64,000 nt of DNA from Bombyx mori (lineage: Eukaryota > Arthropoda > Insecta > Lepidoptera > Bombycidae): NCBI RefSeq assembly GCF_030269925.1, contig NC_085135.1, positions 3,968,753 to 4,032,752 of the forward strand, written 5' to 3'. Both the position numbers and the translations under genes were made by a program. The notes beneath the pieces were generated by a model. That model was not told the DNA's origin. It did not search any database and saw nothing but the letters and a program-made list of their open reading frames with translations. Of this stretch, positions 42,880-52,991 are shown piece after piece (position 1 is the stretch's first letter; each line of letters opens with the position of its first letter).

Positions 42880-43440
42880 ATCAAGTGACGCGATATGTAT
42901 CCATTGCTGCATACGATCGTATGCAAAAGTAGTCTTGCGCTTATTTTTCATCCCTTAAAATTCAGGAATCGTTTATCCTATAATGATCATCACCTAGCAC
43001 TTAAGGTTCTTGAAAGGGCCTTCATAGTAGGGTACAAGCTTTGTGTCTTTTAAAACAAGATTTTAATACTTTCAAGAGTTCTCCCTTGTTGTAATTTCGA
43101 GCCGGTTTCCTATTCCTATCGTAATAATGTTTTGTTTTCTATCCTTTCCTTAACTTGTTTCCGTATAGAAATAAGATCAGTCAGTCTCTCTAGGCACTCT
43201 TCGTTTAAGGCCGGATTAATTTCACTATTCATTTTCATACCGAACATGACTTCCATTGTTGTCCTATCAGTAGTCTTCTGTACAGTATTACTTAAACCCC
43301 ATTTATTATTCCTAACTTCTTATTCCAATCCTTCTCATCGCTTTTAAATTTTGTGCAGTTAATGAGTCTAAAATCATGCAGTTATACCATTTGTGATCGT
43401 GGACTGGAATTTAAAATTTGTTAGATACCTTTATTAAGAC
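42880..43440 (-). pseudogene. gypsy integrase, C-terminal half
   Basis: The minus strand encodes KSDEKDWNKKLG, a NNKWGLSNTVQKTTDRT block, TTMEVMFGMKMNSEINPALN and RLTDLISIRKQVKERIEN, then a decayed KYxGPF-like region (43000-42900, with DDHYRI). Several stops and frame changes. Continues upstream beyond LINE D at 44058. Confidence 0.7.
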
Positions 43441-43482
43441 AAAATTTCTTGAATAGTTGATATGTGAAAAAAACTTTCCTTT

Positions 43483-44057
43483 TTTTTTTTTTTATTTTTT
43501 TTTATTGCCTTTTTAGGCAGACGAGCATACGGCCCACCTGATGGTGAGTGGTTACCGTCGCCCATGGACTTCAGCAATGCAAGGGGCAGAGCCAAGCCGC
43601 TGCCTACCGCTTAATACTCTCCACAAGCCTCGTTTGAAGAAGGACATGTCATAGCGCTCGGGAAACACCGTGGAGGGGAGCTCATTCCATAGCCGGATGG
43701 TACGTGGCAAAAAAGATCTCTGGAAACGCACTGTGGATGACCGCAGCGGCTCCAGGTAGTATGGATGAACTCTACTCCGGTGGCGGGCGGTGCGATGGTA
43801 AAAACGAGATGCTGGTATCATCTCGAACAATTCCTCAGAGCACTCCCCATGGAACATACGGTATAAAATACAGAGGGAACCGAAGTCCCTCCGCAGACCC
43901 AGAGGCTCCAAACGATCCGAGAGAATGGGATTATCGACAATCCGAACGGCCCTCCTCTGTATGGAGTCAAATGGAAGAAGCTGGTATTTGGGAGCCCCGG
44001 CCCAGAGATGGGAGCAGTACTCCATGCGAGGCCGGACTTGTGCTTTATAAAGCAAAA
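43483..44057 (-). mobile_element. LINE D, 5'-truncated, inserted in the gypsy integrase
   Basis: The T-run at 43479-43503 is the poly(A) tail in reverse. The tail sequence (aggcagacgagcatacggcc, 43514 onward) recurs at 35031-35128, 49215-49325 and 60320-60424. The ORF is below. Confidence 0.85.
43552..44057 (-). CDS. LINE D reverse transcriptase, C-terminal fragment
   Basis: 167 uninterrupted codons: MLYKAQVRPRMEYCSHLWAG, FDSIQRRAVRIVDNP and FLPRTIRLWNELPSTVFPE, the standard end of many insect LINE polymerases. Catalytic motifs are missing by truncation. Confidence 0.85.
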
Positions 44058-44330
44058 GTCTTTTTCCTTATCACTAACGTGCCTATCTGGGTCACTGAAA
44101 GTATAAAATATCTCTTCAAGCATATAATGACGTTCTGCACCTTCGTGCACAGATTTAATAAATACAAACTTTGTAAAGGAACCTGCTATAACCAAAATGT
44201 ACGTATAGCCCCGTTTTGACCTTATGAAGAACCCAACATGATCAAGGTGAAGCGTGTGAAAAGGAATGTCGAACTTCAAAATAGGATGTAACAATCCTTG
44301 CCGTGCATGCGATGTATGCCTCGCGTAAGC
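44058..44330 (-). pseudogene. gypsy integrase, catalytic core start
   Basis: PFHTLHLDHVGFFIRSKRGY, then YILVIAGSFTKFVFIKSV and SDPDRHVSDKEKDF: the first and second catalytic acids in their usual context. An HHCC remnant may lie at 44280-44330. LINE D interrupts it directly after the second motif. Confidence 0.75.
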
Positions 44331-44519
44331 GTACTCAATGCGCGTGCATTACGCAAAAAGAGTCATTTTCACAAACCAATAATTCCGCCTAATTCTTCTA
44401 TTTCGTCATGGTTCAACTTACAATTTTGCCATTGAGTACCTTTTAGTACCACCCATCGAACATCTTGTTAAACTTTGTTTAAATACCTAAAAAGCTTATT
44501 ATTGCGAATGATAAAGCAG
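44331..44519. other. decayed gypsy interior
   Basis: AT-rich, no motif readable. Confidence 0.3.
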
Positions 44520-44800
44520 TCCTTAATAGATAAATATAAATAAATATTTTACTAACAATTACGCCACGCTAACTGGTCCCGTGATAAGTTCGCAAAGAAC
44601 TTGTGTTATAGGTACCAGATATCGGAAACAAATGCAAGATTCCTATTATACACATACACACATTTAATATACATCCATAACCCTGGAAAATACATTAATA
44701 TTTATCATACAAATATCCTCCCTTGGCGGGACTCGAACCCGCGACCCCCCAGTGCAGTGACCATGTCACTTACCACTACACCAGACGGACGTTATATAAA
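44520..44800 (-). mobile_element. tRNA-derived SINE, different from the Bm1-like family
   Basis: On the minus strand the head reads GTCTGGTGTAGTGGTAAG (A box) and GGTTCGAGTCCCGCC (B box), spaced as in a tRNA gene, with an intact-looking internal promoter. A body with CACAAGTTCTTTGCGAAC and an AATATTTATTTATATTTA tail follows. It sits inside the gypsy element. Confidence 0.75.
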
Positions 44801-44989
44801 GTATAATATATAAAGTATGTCTCGATTCTACCTAAGTCCGCGTCACCTAACTGAAGAGTTAATAACCAGTCTTTATCATTAATGGTTAAACAGTCGGTGT
44901 GTGTGTGTGTGCAATAGTTAAATTATTTTCTTCCGGGACAGGATTACGCGACATTGCATCGACGTGTGCAGTTCTGGTCCCTGCCCTAT
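44801..44989. other. decayed gypsy interior with (gt)n microsatellite
   Basis: A (gt)8-like run near 44897-44912. No coding signal. Confidence 0.4.
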
Positions 44990-45330
44990 ACTTAACTCAC
45001 AGCTAAAATCTTGAATCAAGAGCCACCATCTAGCGATCCGAGGAATTAGATCTCTTTTTGAAAGGTAGAACGTAATGCACTACAATTAGTCGCGATCTTG
45101 AATGCCTTCCTTAGTAAATAAGCCCTAAACTTCTTGAGTGAACACATAACAGCTAATGTCTCTAGTTCATATGAATGGATAACCCTTTCTTCTGGAGAAG
45201 TTTGACGACTGTAGTATGCTACTGGTTGGAATTTCCTGGAATACGCTGTAATAGAATTCCTCCAACTCCTAATTTGCTAGCATCTGAATGAAGCTTATGT
45301 TCTGCGTTTGGATTAAGACCGGCCTATCAA
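44990..45330 (-). pseudogene. gypsy RNase H remnant
   Basis: AEHKLHSDASKLGVGGILLQ on the minus strand near 45250-45310 carries the first RNase H aspartate. Downstream pieces (a WxLLIQDFSCEL-like block near 45010) are frame-shifted. Confidence 0.65.
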
Positions 45331-45539
45331 CGAGACTTTCTCAGTTCTAGAAACGCATGTTCCTGTGCCTGCGAACATTCCCAGACATTAAGTTTGTTCA
45401 GGGGGTGTGCGACCAACGCAAAACTTCAGACCGTGTAAGTTTCCAGGACGCGAAAAGTCAATGACGTACTGTATTTTAGTCAAACGCCTTCCGCACTAAC
45501 CTCACAACCCAAATATTCGATGTTGTTCTGCAAGAAACT

Positions 45540-45800
45540 ACACTTTGCAAGGCTTAATGTCAACTTCTGACCTGTCTAGACATTGTTTTGTGGATTCTCC
45601 TTTTTCTTACGTAGGTACTAAAATTATTGGACTCACAAATTCTGATGTAGATTCCCTAAGTATGCCAGCCTCCAACACCTCATTTACCCTTCCGCGTGCT
45701 TTATCCTTCTCAGAATTTATCTCGGTTAGTGACTGCTGTACCAAGTAATAACTGGTTCTTATCAATTAAGTTATCACTCATTACCTTATGGGCCTGATTC
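45540..45800 (-). pseudogene. gypsy reverse transcriptase N-terminal remnant
   Basis: NEVLEAGILRESTSEFVSPI followed by ILVPT and a stop, then EKGESTKQCLDRSEVDIKP. This is the fingers region. The palm with the YxDD box is not readable between 45330 and 45540. Confidence 0.65.
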
Positions 45801-46206
45801 GAAACTATCGGTGAGAATTATTTAATTAATCTATTTATAACCTTAATCGCTTCGGTTCGAAAAATTATATTATTTTCTTGTAATAGAGCATTTAGCAGTA
45901 TTTTTCAATATTAAATCAAATTTCTTGTAATAGGCAGCGTATTGATACTGGTGTGACAGTCGCATATAACTGCACATTTTTTAACTAGGTAAATGCCTCC
46001 ACTAATAATGGCTTCGTTGTTTAATTTTGCCACTTATCTATTAGTTATTAACACATAACCCATATGCTGTACTAATACACAATATAACGCTGACACTTCC
46101 GAATAGCTAGCTGAAGGTGACTTAGTATTTTTATTATTTTCCTCGAACAAACAGCAATTCAGAATCTACATTTAAAAACCTCAAAGTAGTTGAATCTTTA
46201 TAAAAA

Positions 46207-46492
46207 CTAGCTGACCCGGCATGCTTTGTAGTGCCTCAATCGATAAATAAAGAACCTAAACTTTTGTATAAAATAAACTTAAAACATCCAACGTCCGTCC
46301 GACGGGGGACACATCAAAGGAAAAACAAAATTGTTATTTTTATTTAATTCCGAGCATTTCTATATTTATCTACCTTTTAAACCTTCCCTGGACTTCCACA
46401 AATAATTCAAGACCAAAATTAGCCAAATCGGTCCAGCCGTTCTCGAGTTTTAGTGAGACTAACGAACAGCAATTCATTTTTATATATAGAGA
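46207..46492 (-). mobile_element. short non-autonomous Helitron
   Basis: Closely matches 8184-8473 over its length. The CTAG 3' end and the ACGAAG-type hairpin region are slightly mutated (gcatgctttgtagtgcc). Inserted in the gypsy interior. Confidence 0.75.
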
Positions 46493-46799
46493 TTATATGA
46501 GTTTGTTTAGTAAAAGATTTACCAATTAACAAAGACTCATCTAACAGCTGATCATAAATTAATCTACAAATCACTAGCACGAACGCCATCAATCTCGAGA
46601 TGTTGTTGATGAAGTTAGCTCCCGGGTAACTTTGTTAGCTTATTACCAAAGCCTTTCATGATGGTTGGTATATTGTCATGAATTTGCCTAATCTGTGCGC
46701 TATAGATATTATAATGAGGGTCATTTCAAAATCCACGAGCGACTCAAAGACCATACCGTTAATATAAACTTTCTTTTCTTTTTAGGACTTGATTCGCTG

Positions 46800-47640
46800 T
46801 CAGAGGCATTTTTATTTTTTCAATAGCGATCGTTGTTGATCATTATCCGTGTCCCTATAACTCATTAGAAACTGTAAAAGCCTTTCTGGAAGAGAGCAGC
46901 GCAAAGCTAAGGCACTAGACTTCATAGCCCTGTCACTAATTCAGTGAATTATGCAATCGACAGCGCGCTTACCAGAAATACCACATGGGTTTAACAGAGA
47001 CAGTTTTTCATAATAGTATTGCTCTATAGGTTCATTAAGCTTGCTTCTTCATCTCAACATGTCTACGAAGCACTGGCCATAATTTGTTCGTGAGGTTTAT
47101 AGTAAGTGTAGAAAAGTGTATAGTGGTGGTATCGTCCCAACCATACACCGACGCGCCTTCATTAATTTCACACATTTCCTGTGATATTTTATTAATCATC
47201 GATGTGTTCTGCGCTAACGATTGAGATTCGGGACAGTGCTTAATAGACTATTGTTTTGACAACAAACATCATTAGTAGAAAAAGGAAGGAGTACGTGACC
47301 TGATATGTGTTGCACGGCGTTCATGGTTGACGTTTGCATGCCGCCCGTAGTCACTTCGGCGCGTCTCTGTAGCTGCACGAAGAGAGGTCGCACGTGGCCT
47401 CTCGGTTGAAGAGCGCCGTGTACTTCTCTTGCATCGCTATAAAATGTCCCGCTCTTGCTGCAGCTCTTGTTCTAGTCGCTGGATACGTTCTTGGTACAGT
47501 TCCAGCTCCCGGGCCCGGCTGCACGTGCGAGAGCTGCTGCCACGAGTACGAGATCGGCTGGGACCCGCTTCACCTCTGCTTCCTTTACGGCTGCGCGAGG
47601 GTGTCATCAAACGATTGTCTATTCATGTTCTGGAACTTGC
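46800..47640 (-). pseudogene. gypsy gag remnant
   Basis: A coiled coil at 47420-47560 (RARELELYQERIQRLEQELQ) is followed by a capsid-like stretch NLTNKLWPVLRRHVEMKKQA (47030-47160) and EKLSLLNPCGISGKRAVDCI, then SALALRCSLPERLLQFLMSY (46850-47010). At least one nonsense codon (after CIIH) and frame shifts break it. The block pattern resembles mdg3/mag-type gags. Confidence 0.65.
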
Positions 47641-47696
47641 AGACGTTGCAAAATGTTATTTTAAATTGAACGTGAATAATATGAACAACGTTCAAC

Positions 47697-47860
47697 CTAT
47701 ACTAATATGATAGAGAGAGGACAATTGTTTGTCTAAATTCTCAGTCATCGGACCCATATCAACATTATTTCACCTACCCCAAATGAAAATATCAATGAAA
47801 AGCATGGGCAGCATTTTATCGACGGACCATGCGAGCGGGGCACCGAGCAAAAATTAGTAG
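47697..47860 (+). mobile_element. Helitron-like fragment in the gypsy element
   Basis: Begins tatactaatatgatagagag and ends near ggggcaccgagcaaaaatta, the phrasing of a common lepidopteran repeat with a CTAG-type end. Confidence 0.45.
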
Positions 47861-48340
47861 AATGAGAACTATATAAAGTTCGTAACTAGTTATGCTTTAT
47901 ACATTGAATTCGTGGTTGAAACACAGTATTTAATTCAAATTAACACACCTAAAATAAAAGGTGATATTAAAGAATATGTACATACGTGTACACAACATAT
48001 ATACGCATCATAAAACTCAATGCGATATGGTCGCTGTTATTAATAACATAAATTACAATGTTATTTTGGTTGTATTCTAGCTCAACAAACATTTGAACGT
48101 TGAGTTATAATGAAACACGTGACATAACCATAACATCAGATAGTTTTTAGTTCTCAGTTATTAAAATAGTAAAGAAGATGCCACAATCATGGCGTATCAC
48201 TTTATTCCGGGCTAAACTTTGAAGCTACCTCCGTAGTCAGCGCGGTTCTAATTCATTTTCTATACTTTTTTTTTTTTTTTTTGCGAAATATAAAATGACG
48301 GCCTATTAACAAGAAACTCAAGAATGTACTTACGTGAGGC
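47861..48340. other. gypsy 5' untranslated/leader region
   Basis: Between gag and the primer-binding site. AT-rich, with a long T-run at 48268-48283. No motif named. Confidence 0.4.
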
Positions 48341-48356
48341 GATCCCACTTCTGAGA
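48341..48356 (-). promoter_or_regulatory. gypsy primer-binding site
   Basis: Reads TCTCAGAAGTGGGATC on the minus strand directly after the 5' LTR; 13 bases match the complement of a tRNA-Leu acceptor stem as I recall it. The match starts a few bases in from the tRNA 3' end. Confidence 0.6.
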
Positions 48357-48645
48357 TGTAAGCTCATATTCCAGAGCCAGTAAATAAATACACAGGTTGC
48401 AATAGTTCACTTAATACTGCTTTATTTGTAACTCCACTTGTACAATCTTAGATATCTGCTCACTACTCAATATACTGATTTCTGTGTCGTTTTTTCAGAC
48501 TACCGCCTTTTTTATTATGTCACGTTCCCACTACTGCCATTGCTCCCACAAACAGTGTTGCTATTTAACAATCCGATAATTGCCTTAAGTTTAACATGAT
48601 ACATTTTATTATTTTTGTTTTAATTATTTTACAATAAACCTTACA
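48357..48645 (-). repeat. 5' LTR of the gypsy element
   Basis: Identical to 41393-41681; followed by ctat, the target duplication. Confidence 0.95.
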
Positions 48646-48819
48646 CTATGATGAAGTATTCGTAACGGACTTCCTTGTGATGCGCCTTTGCGCCTTCCAA
48701 TCACTGCAATATAATACGGAAGAAGCACTATTTATGGACATTTTATGCTAAGACACACACATGGGCTTCGACAAATGCATGTGACGGGCTGACCTCCCTT
48801 TCAAATTATTATTTTTCAG

Positions 48820-48909
48820 GTCCGGCCATTTTCCTGTTATACTGACAGGTGATTTCAACTCCACCCCAGAAAGTGCTGTGATAAAATTATTAGATAGAGG
48901 ACGCGTTAG
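48820..48909 (+). CDS. angel: angel exon: GDFN catalytic motif
   Basis: Encodes SGHFPVILTGDFNSTPESAV, then IKLLDRGRVR. GDFN holds the catalytic aspartate and asparagine. Acceptor ATTTTTCAG, donor GTAAAC. One leading base completes the codon split at 40053; phase 2 at the end. Confidence 0.9.
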
Positions 48910-49189
48910 GTAAACGTTCAATCTATTATTTGTCACATAAAATGTTTTACGAGAGAAATCGCGTTTTACGAGTTTTTTTTTCGAATTCATTTAGATATGT
49001 ACTCCAGATTTCTTATTTTTCTACATCCGCCGCTGGTGTCACGTGTAATGATGAAATGGAATGACGGGATTTAGATTTGTAAATGTCATGATACTCAACG
49101 GATCCACTGAGGAGATTTAAGGCAGGCAAAATTACTGGAAACAAGAGAGTTATTTTTTAGTTTTAGTTCTAATATATCTCGAAAACACT

Positions 49190-49325
49190 TTCGTTATTCG
49201 GAAAGTTTTTTTATTTCTATTTTCCTTGTAGACAGACAATCACACAGCTCATTTGACGGTGAGTGGTTACCGTCGCCCGTGGACATCAGTAATGCCAGGG
49301 GCAGAGCCAGGCCGCTGCCTACCAT
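49190..49325 (-). repeat. LINE D 3' tail
   Basis: Contains gtgagtggttaccgtcgccc and the flanking phrases of the LINE D tail, T-rich at its left. Confidence 0.7.
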
Positions 49326-49536
49326 TGTCCGCTGTTTATAAACTAGATTGCCTCACTTCGCAATAATGTGTGTTGCATTTCTTCTCTCACGCTTTCATTA
49401 TTGCGACTGTTGTATAGGCGAGTTTCATAACGACTACACGCGAACATACCGAACATCACGTTCGTGTAATTATTTTCGGATAACCAGAGGGAACCAAACT
49501 CATTATTTAGCCACAACATAATGTGGGAAGTTTAAA

Positions 49537-49620
49537 CGACAAAGGAAGATCTTCCACCGAGCGGGTGATATTAGCTCGGTAGACCGACAGTCCAAATGTT
49601 GTTGTTCGGAACTTGTATAC
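49537..49620. repeat. 84-bp direct repeat, copy 1
   Basis: gaagatcttccaccgagcgg through gttgttcggaacttgtata. Copy 2 lies at 51157-51243. A maT transposon is inserted at the right end of copy 1. Confidence 0.8.
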
Positions 49621-49753
49621 TTAGTCTGGCCATAAATACTGTTACAATTAAAAATAAACAAAATATTACATTTGAATTTGCAATCCGTCATTTTTATATG
49701 ATTGCTCATTGAGTTCTCATTTTGGCGCCAATACAATATTTTGCGATAACAAA

Positions 49754-50796
49754 ATGGAGTGGGGTGATAAAGAGAACCAAATCGCTGTGATTGCATTACA
49801 CAAAGTAGGTATGGAGCCAAATGCAATTTTTTAAACTCTCCATACGCTTGGTATTAGTAAAATGTTTGTGTACCGGGGTATTAATAGGTGCAATGAGACC
49901 TCCTCTATTTGTGACAGAAAAAGATCTGGCCGTCCACGTAGTGTTAGTGCGAAAAAGGTGGTCAAAGCAGTAAGGGAAAGAATTCGAAGAAATCCTGTCC
50001 GAAAGCAAAAGATTTTATCTCTGGAGATGAAGATAGCACCTAGAACCATGTTGCGTATTTTAAAAGATGACTTAGGACTTGCAGCCTATAAGAGACGTAC
50101 TGGTCATTTCTTTACTGATAATTTAAAAGACAATAGGGTGCTAAAATCGAAACAACTACTGAAGCGGTACGCAAAGAGAGGTTATAGAAAAAAATTGTTT
50201 ACAGATGAGAATTTTTTTACAATTGAGCAACATTTTAACAAACAAAATTTAGTAACAATTGGTTGGGTTCTTCAATAAAATACTGATAATGTATTAGGTT
50301 AGGTATTTATTGCACACCTTGCTTAGCTGGCGGTAGACGAACGACTGCCCTCGCAGGAGCGTCGCCCGACATCGTACATGCATACACGTCATATTGCAAT
50401 GTGCAACATTGCATATTACCTACACTACAAAATGACCGTATTTATGCTCAAAGCTCTAAGGAATCTTCCCAATTAGTCGAGAGAGTGCAACGTGGGCACT
50501 ATCCGACTTCAGTGATGGTTTGGTGGGGTATTAGCTATGAAGGAGTGATTGGGCCATACTTTTGTGAAAAAGGTATCAAAACATCGGCACAAGTGTATCA
50601 AGATACCATGGTAGTGAAGGCCCTTAACAACACCATGTTCAATAATCAGGAATGGTCCTTCCAGCAAGACTCGGCGCCAGGTCATAAAGCTCGGTCTACG
50701 CAGTCTTGGTTGGAAACGAACGTTTCGGACTTCATCAGAGCTGAAGACTGGCCATCGTCTAGTCCCGATCTTAATCCGCTGGATTATGATTTATGA
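49754..50796 (+). pseudogene. maT transposase, broken
   Basis: It starts MEWGDKENQIAVIALHK at 49754, meets a stop after NAIF near 49832, and then reads 49862-50248 (RKRSGRPRSVSAKKV, LFTDENFFTIEQHFNKQN). It is split by a 178-bp insertion and resumes at 50434 with RIYAQSSKESSQL, WSFQQDSAPGHKARST and SSPDLNPLDYDL, then stops. The DD37D spacing is kept, but the first catalytic motif reads TDEN. The C-terminus is missing after the third aspartate. Confidence 0.85.
50249..50426. mobile_element. 178-bp insertion in the maT gene
   Basis: acaaaat occurs at 50242-50248 and 50427-50433, flanking the insert exactly where the protein is interrupted. A hairpin (attgcaatgt...acattgcat) lies near its right end. 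No terminal inverted repeats. Family unknown. Confidence 0.65.
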
Positions 50797-50950
50797 TCCG
50801 TTTTATGGAGACCACTTCGGATAAGCTTTTTATATTTTAAATTGTATTATATTTATGTATTAAACTAACACTGTAAAAGTAATAAATGTTATTTCCCATA
50901 GAAATTTGATTTTTTCCTTTGTAACAGTATTTATGGCCAGACAAGTATAT

Positions 50951-51110
50951 CTATACTAATATTATAAAGAGGAAAGATTTGTTTGTATTGAATAGGCTCC
51001 GAAACTACTGAACCGATTTTAAAAATTCTTTCACTGTTTGGAATCTACACTATCTCTGAGTGACATAGGCTATAAAGGGGAGTCAAGGTCGGGGAGTTCC
51101 GGGTAACCTA
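50951..51110 (+). mobile_element. Helitron-like 5' fragment
   Basis: tctatactaatattataaag, then gaaactactgaaccgatttt and ggctataaaggggagtcaag are phrases of a very common lepidopteran repeat whose full forms end in CTAGT. Confidence 0.5.
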
Positions 51111-51156
51111 CTCCGGAACCCGGACGGCGTGAAGCGCGTTGCTCTTTGGGCAGGCT

Positions 51157-51243
51157 TAGACAACAAAGGGAAGATCTTCCACCGAGCGGGTGATATTGCT
51201 CGGTAGACCGACGTTCCGAATATTGTTGTTCGGAACTTGTATA
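51157..51243. repeat. 84-bp direct repeat, copy 2
   Basis: Matches 49537-49620 with a few substitutions and ends in the same aacttgtata. Confidence 0.8.
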
Positions 51244-51365
51244 TATGCGAGCTTATCTTGAAAATGTCATAAGCGAGATTCAGGCATCAGGTCAATTATC
51301 TTGCGTTGTATGATGGCTATCGCCACACAATGTGTATTTTGGTTTGAGTTCTCATCATTTTACAG

Positions 51366-51486
51366 AGCGAGTTCACTACGAGACAATTCGGATTGGAAAC
51401 GAATCGGCGTCACCGATAACTGCCAGCACTTGGCCGTTTATTTAAACCGAGAACAGGGATATCCATCGAATTTCAACAAAATTAAG
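51366..51486 (+). CDS. angel: angel exon
   Basis: Encodes ASSLRDNSDWKRIGVTDNCQ, then HLAVYLNREQGYPSNFNKIK. It lies between the GDFN segment and the C-terminal part and is variable in the family. Acceptor TTTTACAG, donor GTCAGT. The first base completes the codon from 48909; phase 0 at the end. Confidence 0.7.
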
Positions 51487-52023
51487 GTCAGTTCTGGTCT
51501 CTTTTAGGTTTTAGGTTCTATACGTATGCAAGAAACTTGTTGCGGTAGTCATCATAATACGCAAGATATTTGACCGATGTCTGAATCTCTTATAGATCCG
51601 AACAATTTCAACGGCTCTGTGGGAGATATTTGTCGTTAAACCTCCCAAAAAACTCACCCTTGCAGATTCTTCTAATACAAAATAAAAAATAGTTAAAAAA
51701 AACTAAAAATGCTTTTATATAAAATCCAACTACAAAATAGTGTAAAAGAATGTATTTTATTATAATCCGAGAAATAGGCGCGCCTGGTAGTTTCCCTTCT
51801 TGGTCTTGACGCAAATAAAGTCGGGGTTCAAGGAAAACAAAAAAATCGCTAATCTTGATTATCCTAGTAAGGATGTAACTGTTTAAAACATTGAATTGTC
51901 ATCGGATCTAAATGACAAATTTCGAGTTAACCCGATATTTTGAAGGGGGTCAAAATCATTTTCGAAGATTCCGTTACATACATACATATGAAGCTAATGA
52001 AAGGCCATTAAAATAATTTCCAG
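51487..52023. other. angel intron
   Basis: Short intron, AT-rich, no repeat recognised. Confidence 0.5.
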
Positions 52024-52229
52024 ATACACAACTCGGAATACGCTTTCGACTCGGCCGACGCGGACGAGAGTGATTACTGGAATGATGCTCACAATCGGAT
52101 GTTCAACAGTGACGTCATAGGTCACTCCCTAAACCTGATCTCTGTTTACAACAAGTTCAAGGCGGACGGGCAAATGGAGGCCTCCACTTTCCAAGACCAT
52201 TGGGTCACGGTCGATTACATTTATTTTAG
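52024..52229 (+). CDS. angel: angel exon: late nuclease domain
   Basis: Encodes IHNSEYAFDSADADESDYWN, SLNLISVYNKFKADGQMEA and STFQDHWVTVDYIYFR. The TVDYIYF block is the conserved penultimate motif of Angel/CCR4 nucleases. Acceptor ATTTCCAG, donor GTAAAT, ending in phase 2, so one more exon with the SDH catalytic histidine must follow outside the window. Confidence 0.9.
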
Positions 52230-52434
52230 GTAAATACATTATTTACTTACGTCGGTATTTTCGTGATTATTTCATGATAAAAAATTACATAAATAATGTT
52301 GTTCACATTGATCTGCATTTTGCGCATCACTTAAGCTGGTCTAGACCGAGATTATCGAAAACGTATCGTATTTAAATCTGTATTAAATGAATATGAAATT
52401 TTTATAGGGTAGGTGCATTTTTTACCTATGTTAA

Positions 52435-52790
52435 TAGCTTTGAGAGGCTATTTCAGTTTCGCCTTGATGTGTAGGTGAGCTCACGGGGTTCAAACCGGAG
52501 TGTTACCAACACTGGCCCTAGCAAGAGCAGTGTCTCAGCCTCTTATCTTATAATTGATCACATTTGAGTGTCTTCATGTCGTGAATTTACACTTTTTTCC
52601 CTGCCTATTCGTTGGTAGCTTAAGAGGCTATTTCAACTTTGCGCGGACTGGTAGGTGAGCCCACGGGCTCAACCTGAGAGAATTGCTAACTCTAGCCCCA
52701 GCAAGAGCAGTGCTTCACAGAATCTTACCATCGGATCGGAAACGCGACTGAGAAGATCCGGTGAGGAACTCAGTGGGCTGTGTCTATGGG
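52435..52790 (-). repeat. two LINE B-like 3' UTR fragments in tandem
   Basis: 52435-52560 and 52615-52790 share aagaggctatttcaactttg-type starts and gcaagagcagtgcttcacag phrases with the LINE B 3' UTR. The second is interrupted at 52790 by the BEL/Pao 5' LTR. Confidence 0.6.
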
Positions 52791-52989
52791 TGTTAACGCC
52801 TACGAAATTTTACTGAGCAATATTAAATTTTTATTTATGTTCACCGACACAATTTTTACACACTTCAATTAATGGCCGTGCCAAGCTAACTTGTTCGCAA
52901 CGTAATAAATTAACAAAAACCTGTATAGAGAAAATACAAGCACAAAATCGATTGTGGGAGTTTTATTGAAGAAACCCAAGCATCCAACA
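52791..52989 (+). repeat. BEL/Pao 5' LTR
   Basis: Starts TGTTAACGCC and ends ATCCAACA, 199 bp. Over the 184 bp visible in the 3' copy I see a single difference (caagct versus ccagct). Confidence 0.9.
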
Positions 52990-52991
52990 TC

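Larger units (their letters stand above)
41393..48645 (-). mobile_element. complete Ty3/gypsy element with identical LTRs and a decayed interior
   Basis: LTRs 41393-41681 and 48357-48645 are both 289 bp and identical by base-by-base reading. The target duplication is ctat (41389-41392 and 48646-48649). On the minus strand the 5' LTR is followed by TCTCAGAAGTGGGATC, which I match to the acceptor stem of tRNA-Leu. Gag, reverse transcriptase, RNase H and integrase remnants follow in order, all with stops and frameshifts. Insertions inside: LINE D, a tRNA-derived SINE, one short Helitron and one more Helitron-like piece. It lies in an angel intron, opposite to the gene. Confidence 0.9.
49622..50975 (+). 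mobile_element. second maT-type transposon, defective
   Basis: The left end tagtctggccataaatactg is mirrored at the right end by cagtatttatggccagacaa (50928-50947). TA-rich flanks (tata) are on both sides. The ORF inside is broken. The true right end is probably near 50950; beyond this lies a Helitron-like start. Confidence 0.75.
25519..52229 (+). other. angel: angel-like host gene, span visible in this window
   Basis: Six exons encode a continuous Angel/CCR4-nocturnin nuclease domain, and two further upstream candidates are phase-compatible. Every exon junction tested is in phase: 1, 0, 0, 2, 2, 0. The product family is Mg-dependent RNA 3'-exonucleases or phosphatases of the EEP fold. The C-terminal exon with the catalytic SDH motif must lie beyond 64 kb, past the BEL/Pao element. 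The introns hold almost all transposons of the right half. Expression of so TE-loaded a gene cannot be judged from sequence, but the exons themselves show no damage. Confidence 0.75.

Noticed and set aside
44705..44790. tRNA gene
   Set aside because: A and B boxes are present, but the sequence continues into a SINE body and A/T-rich tail; the anticodon arm is not canonical.
47394..47710. Plus-strand 91-93 codon ORFs
   Set aside because: They are antisense shadows of the gypsy gag coiled coil read on the minus strand.
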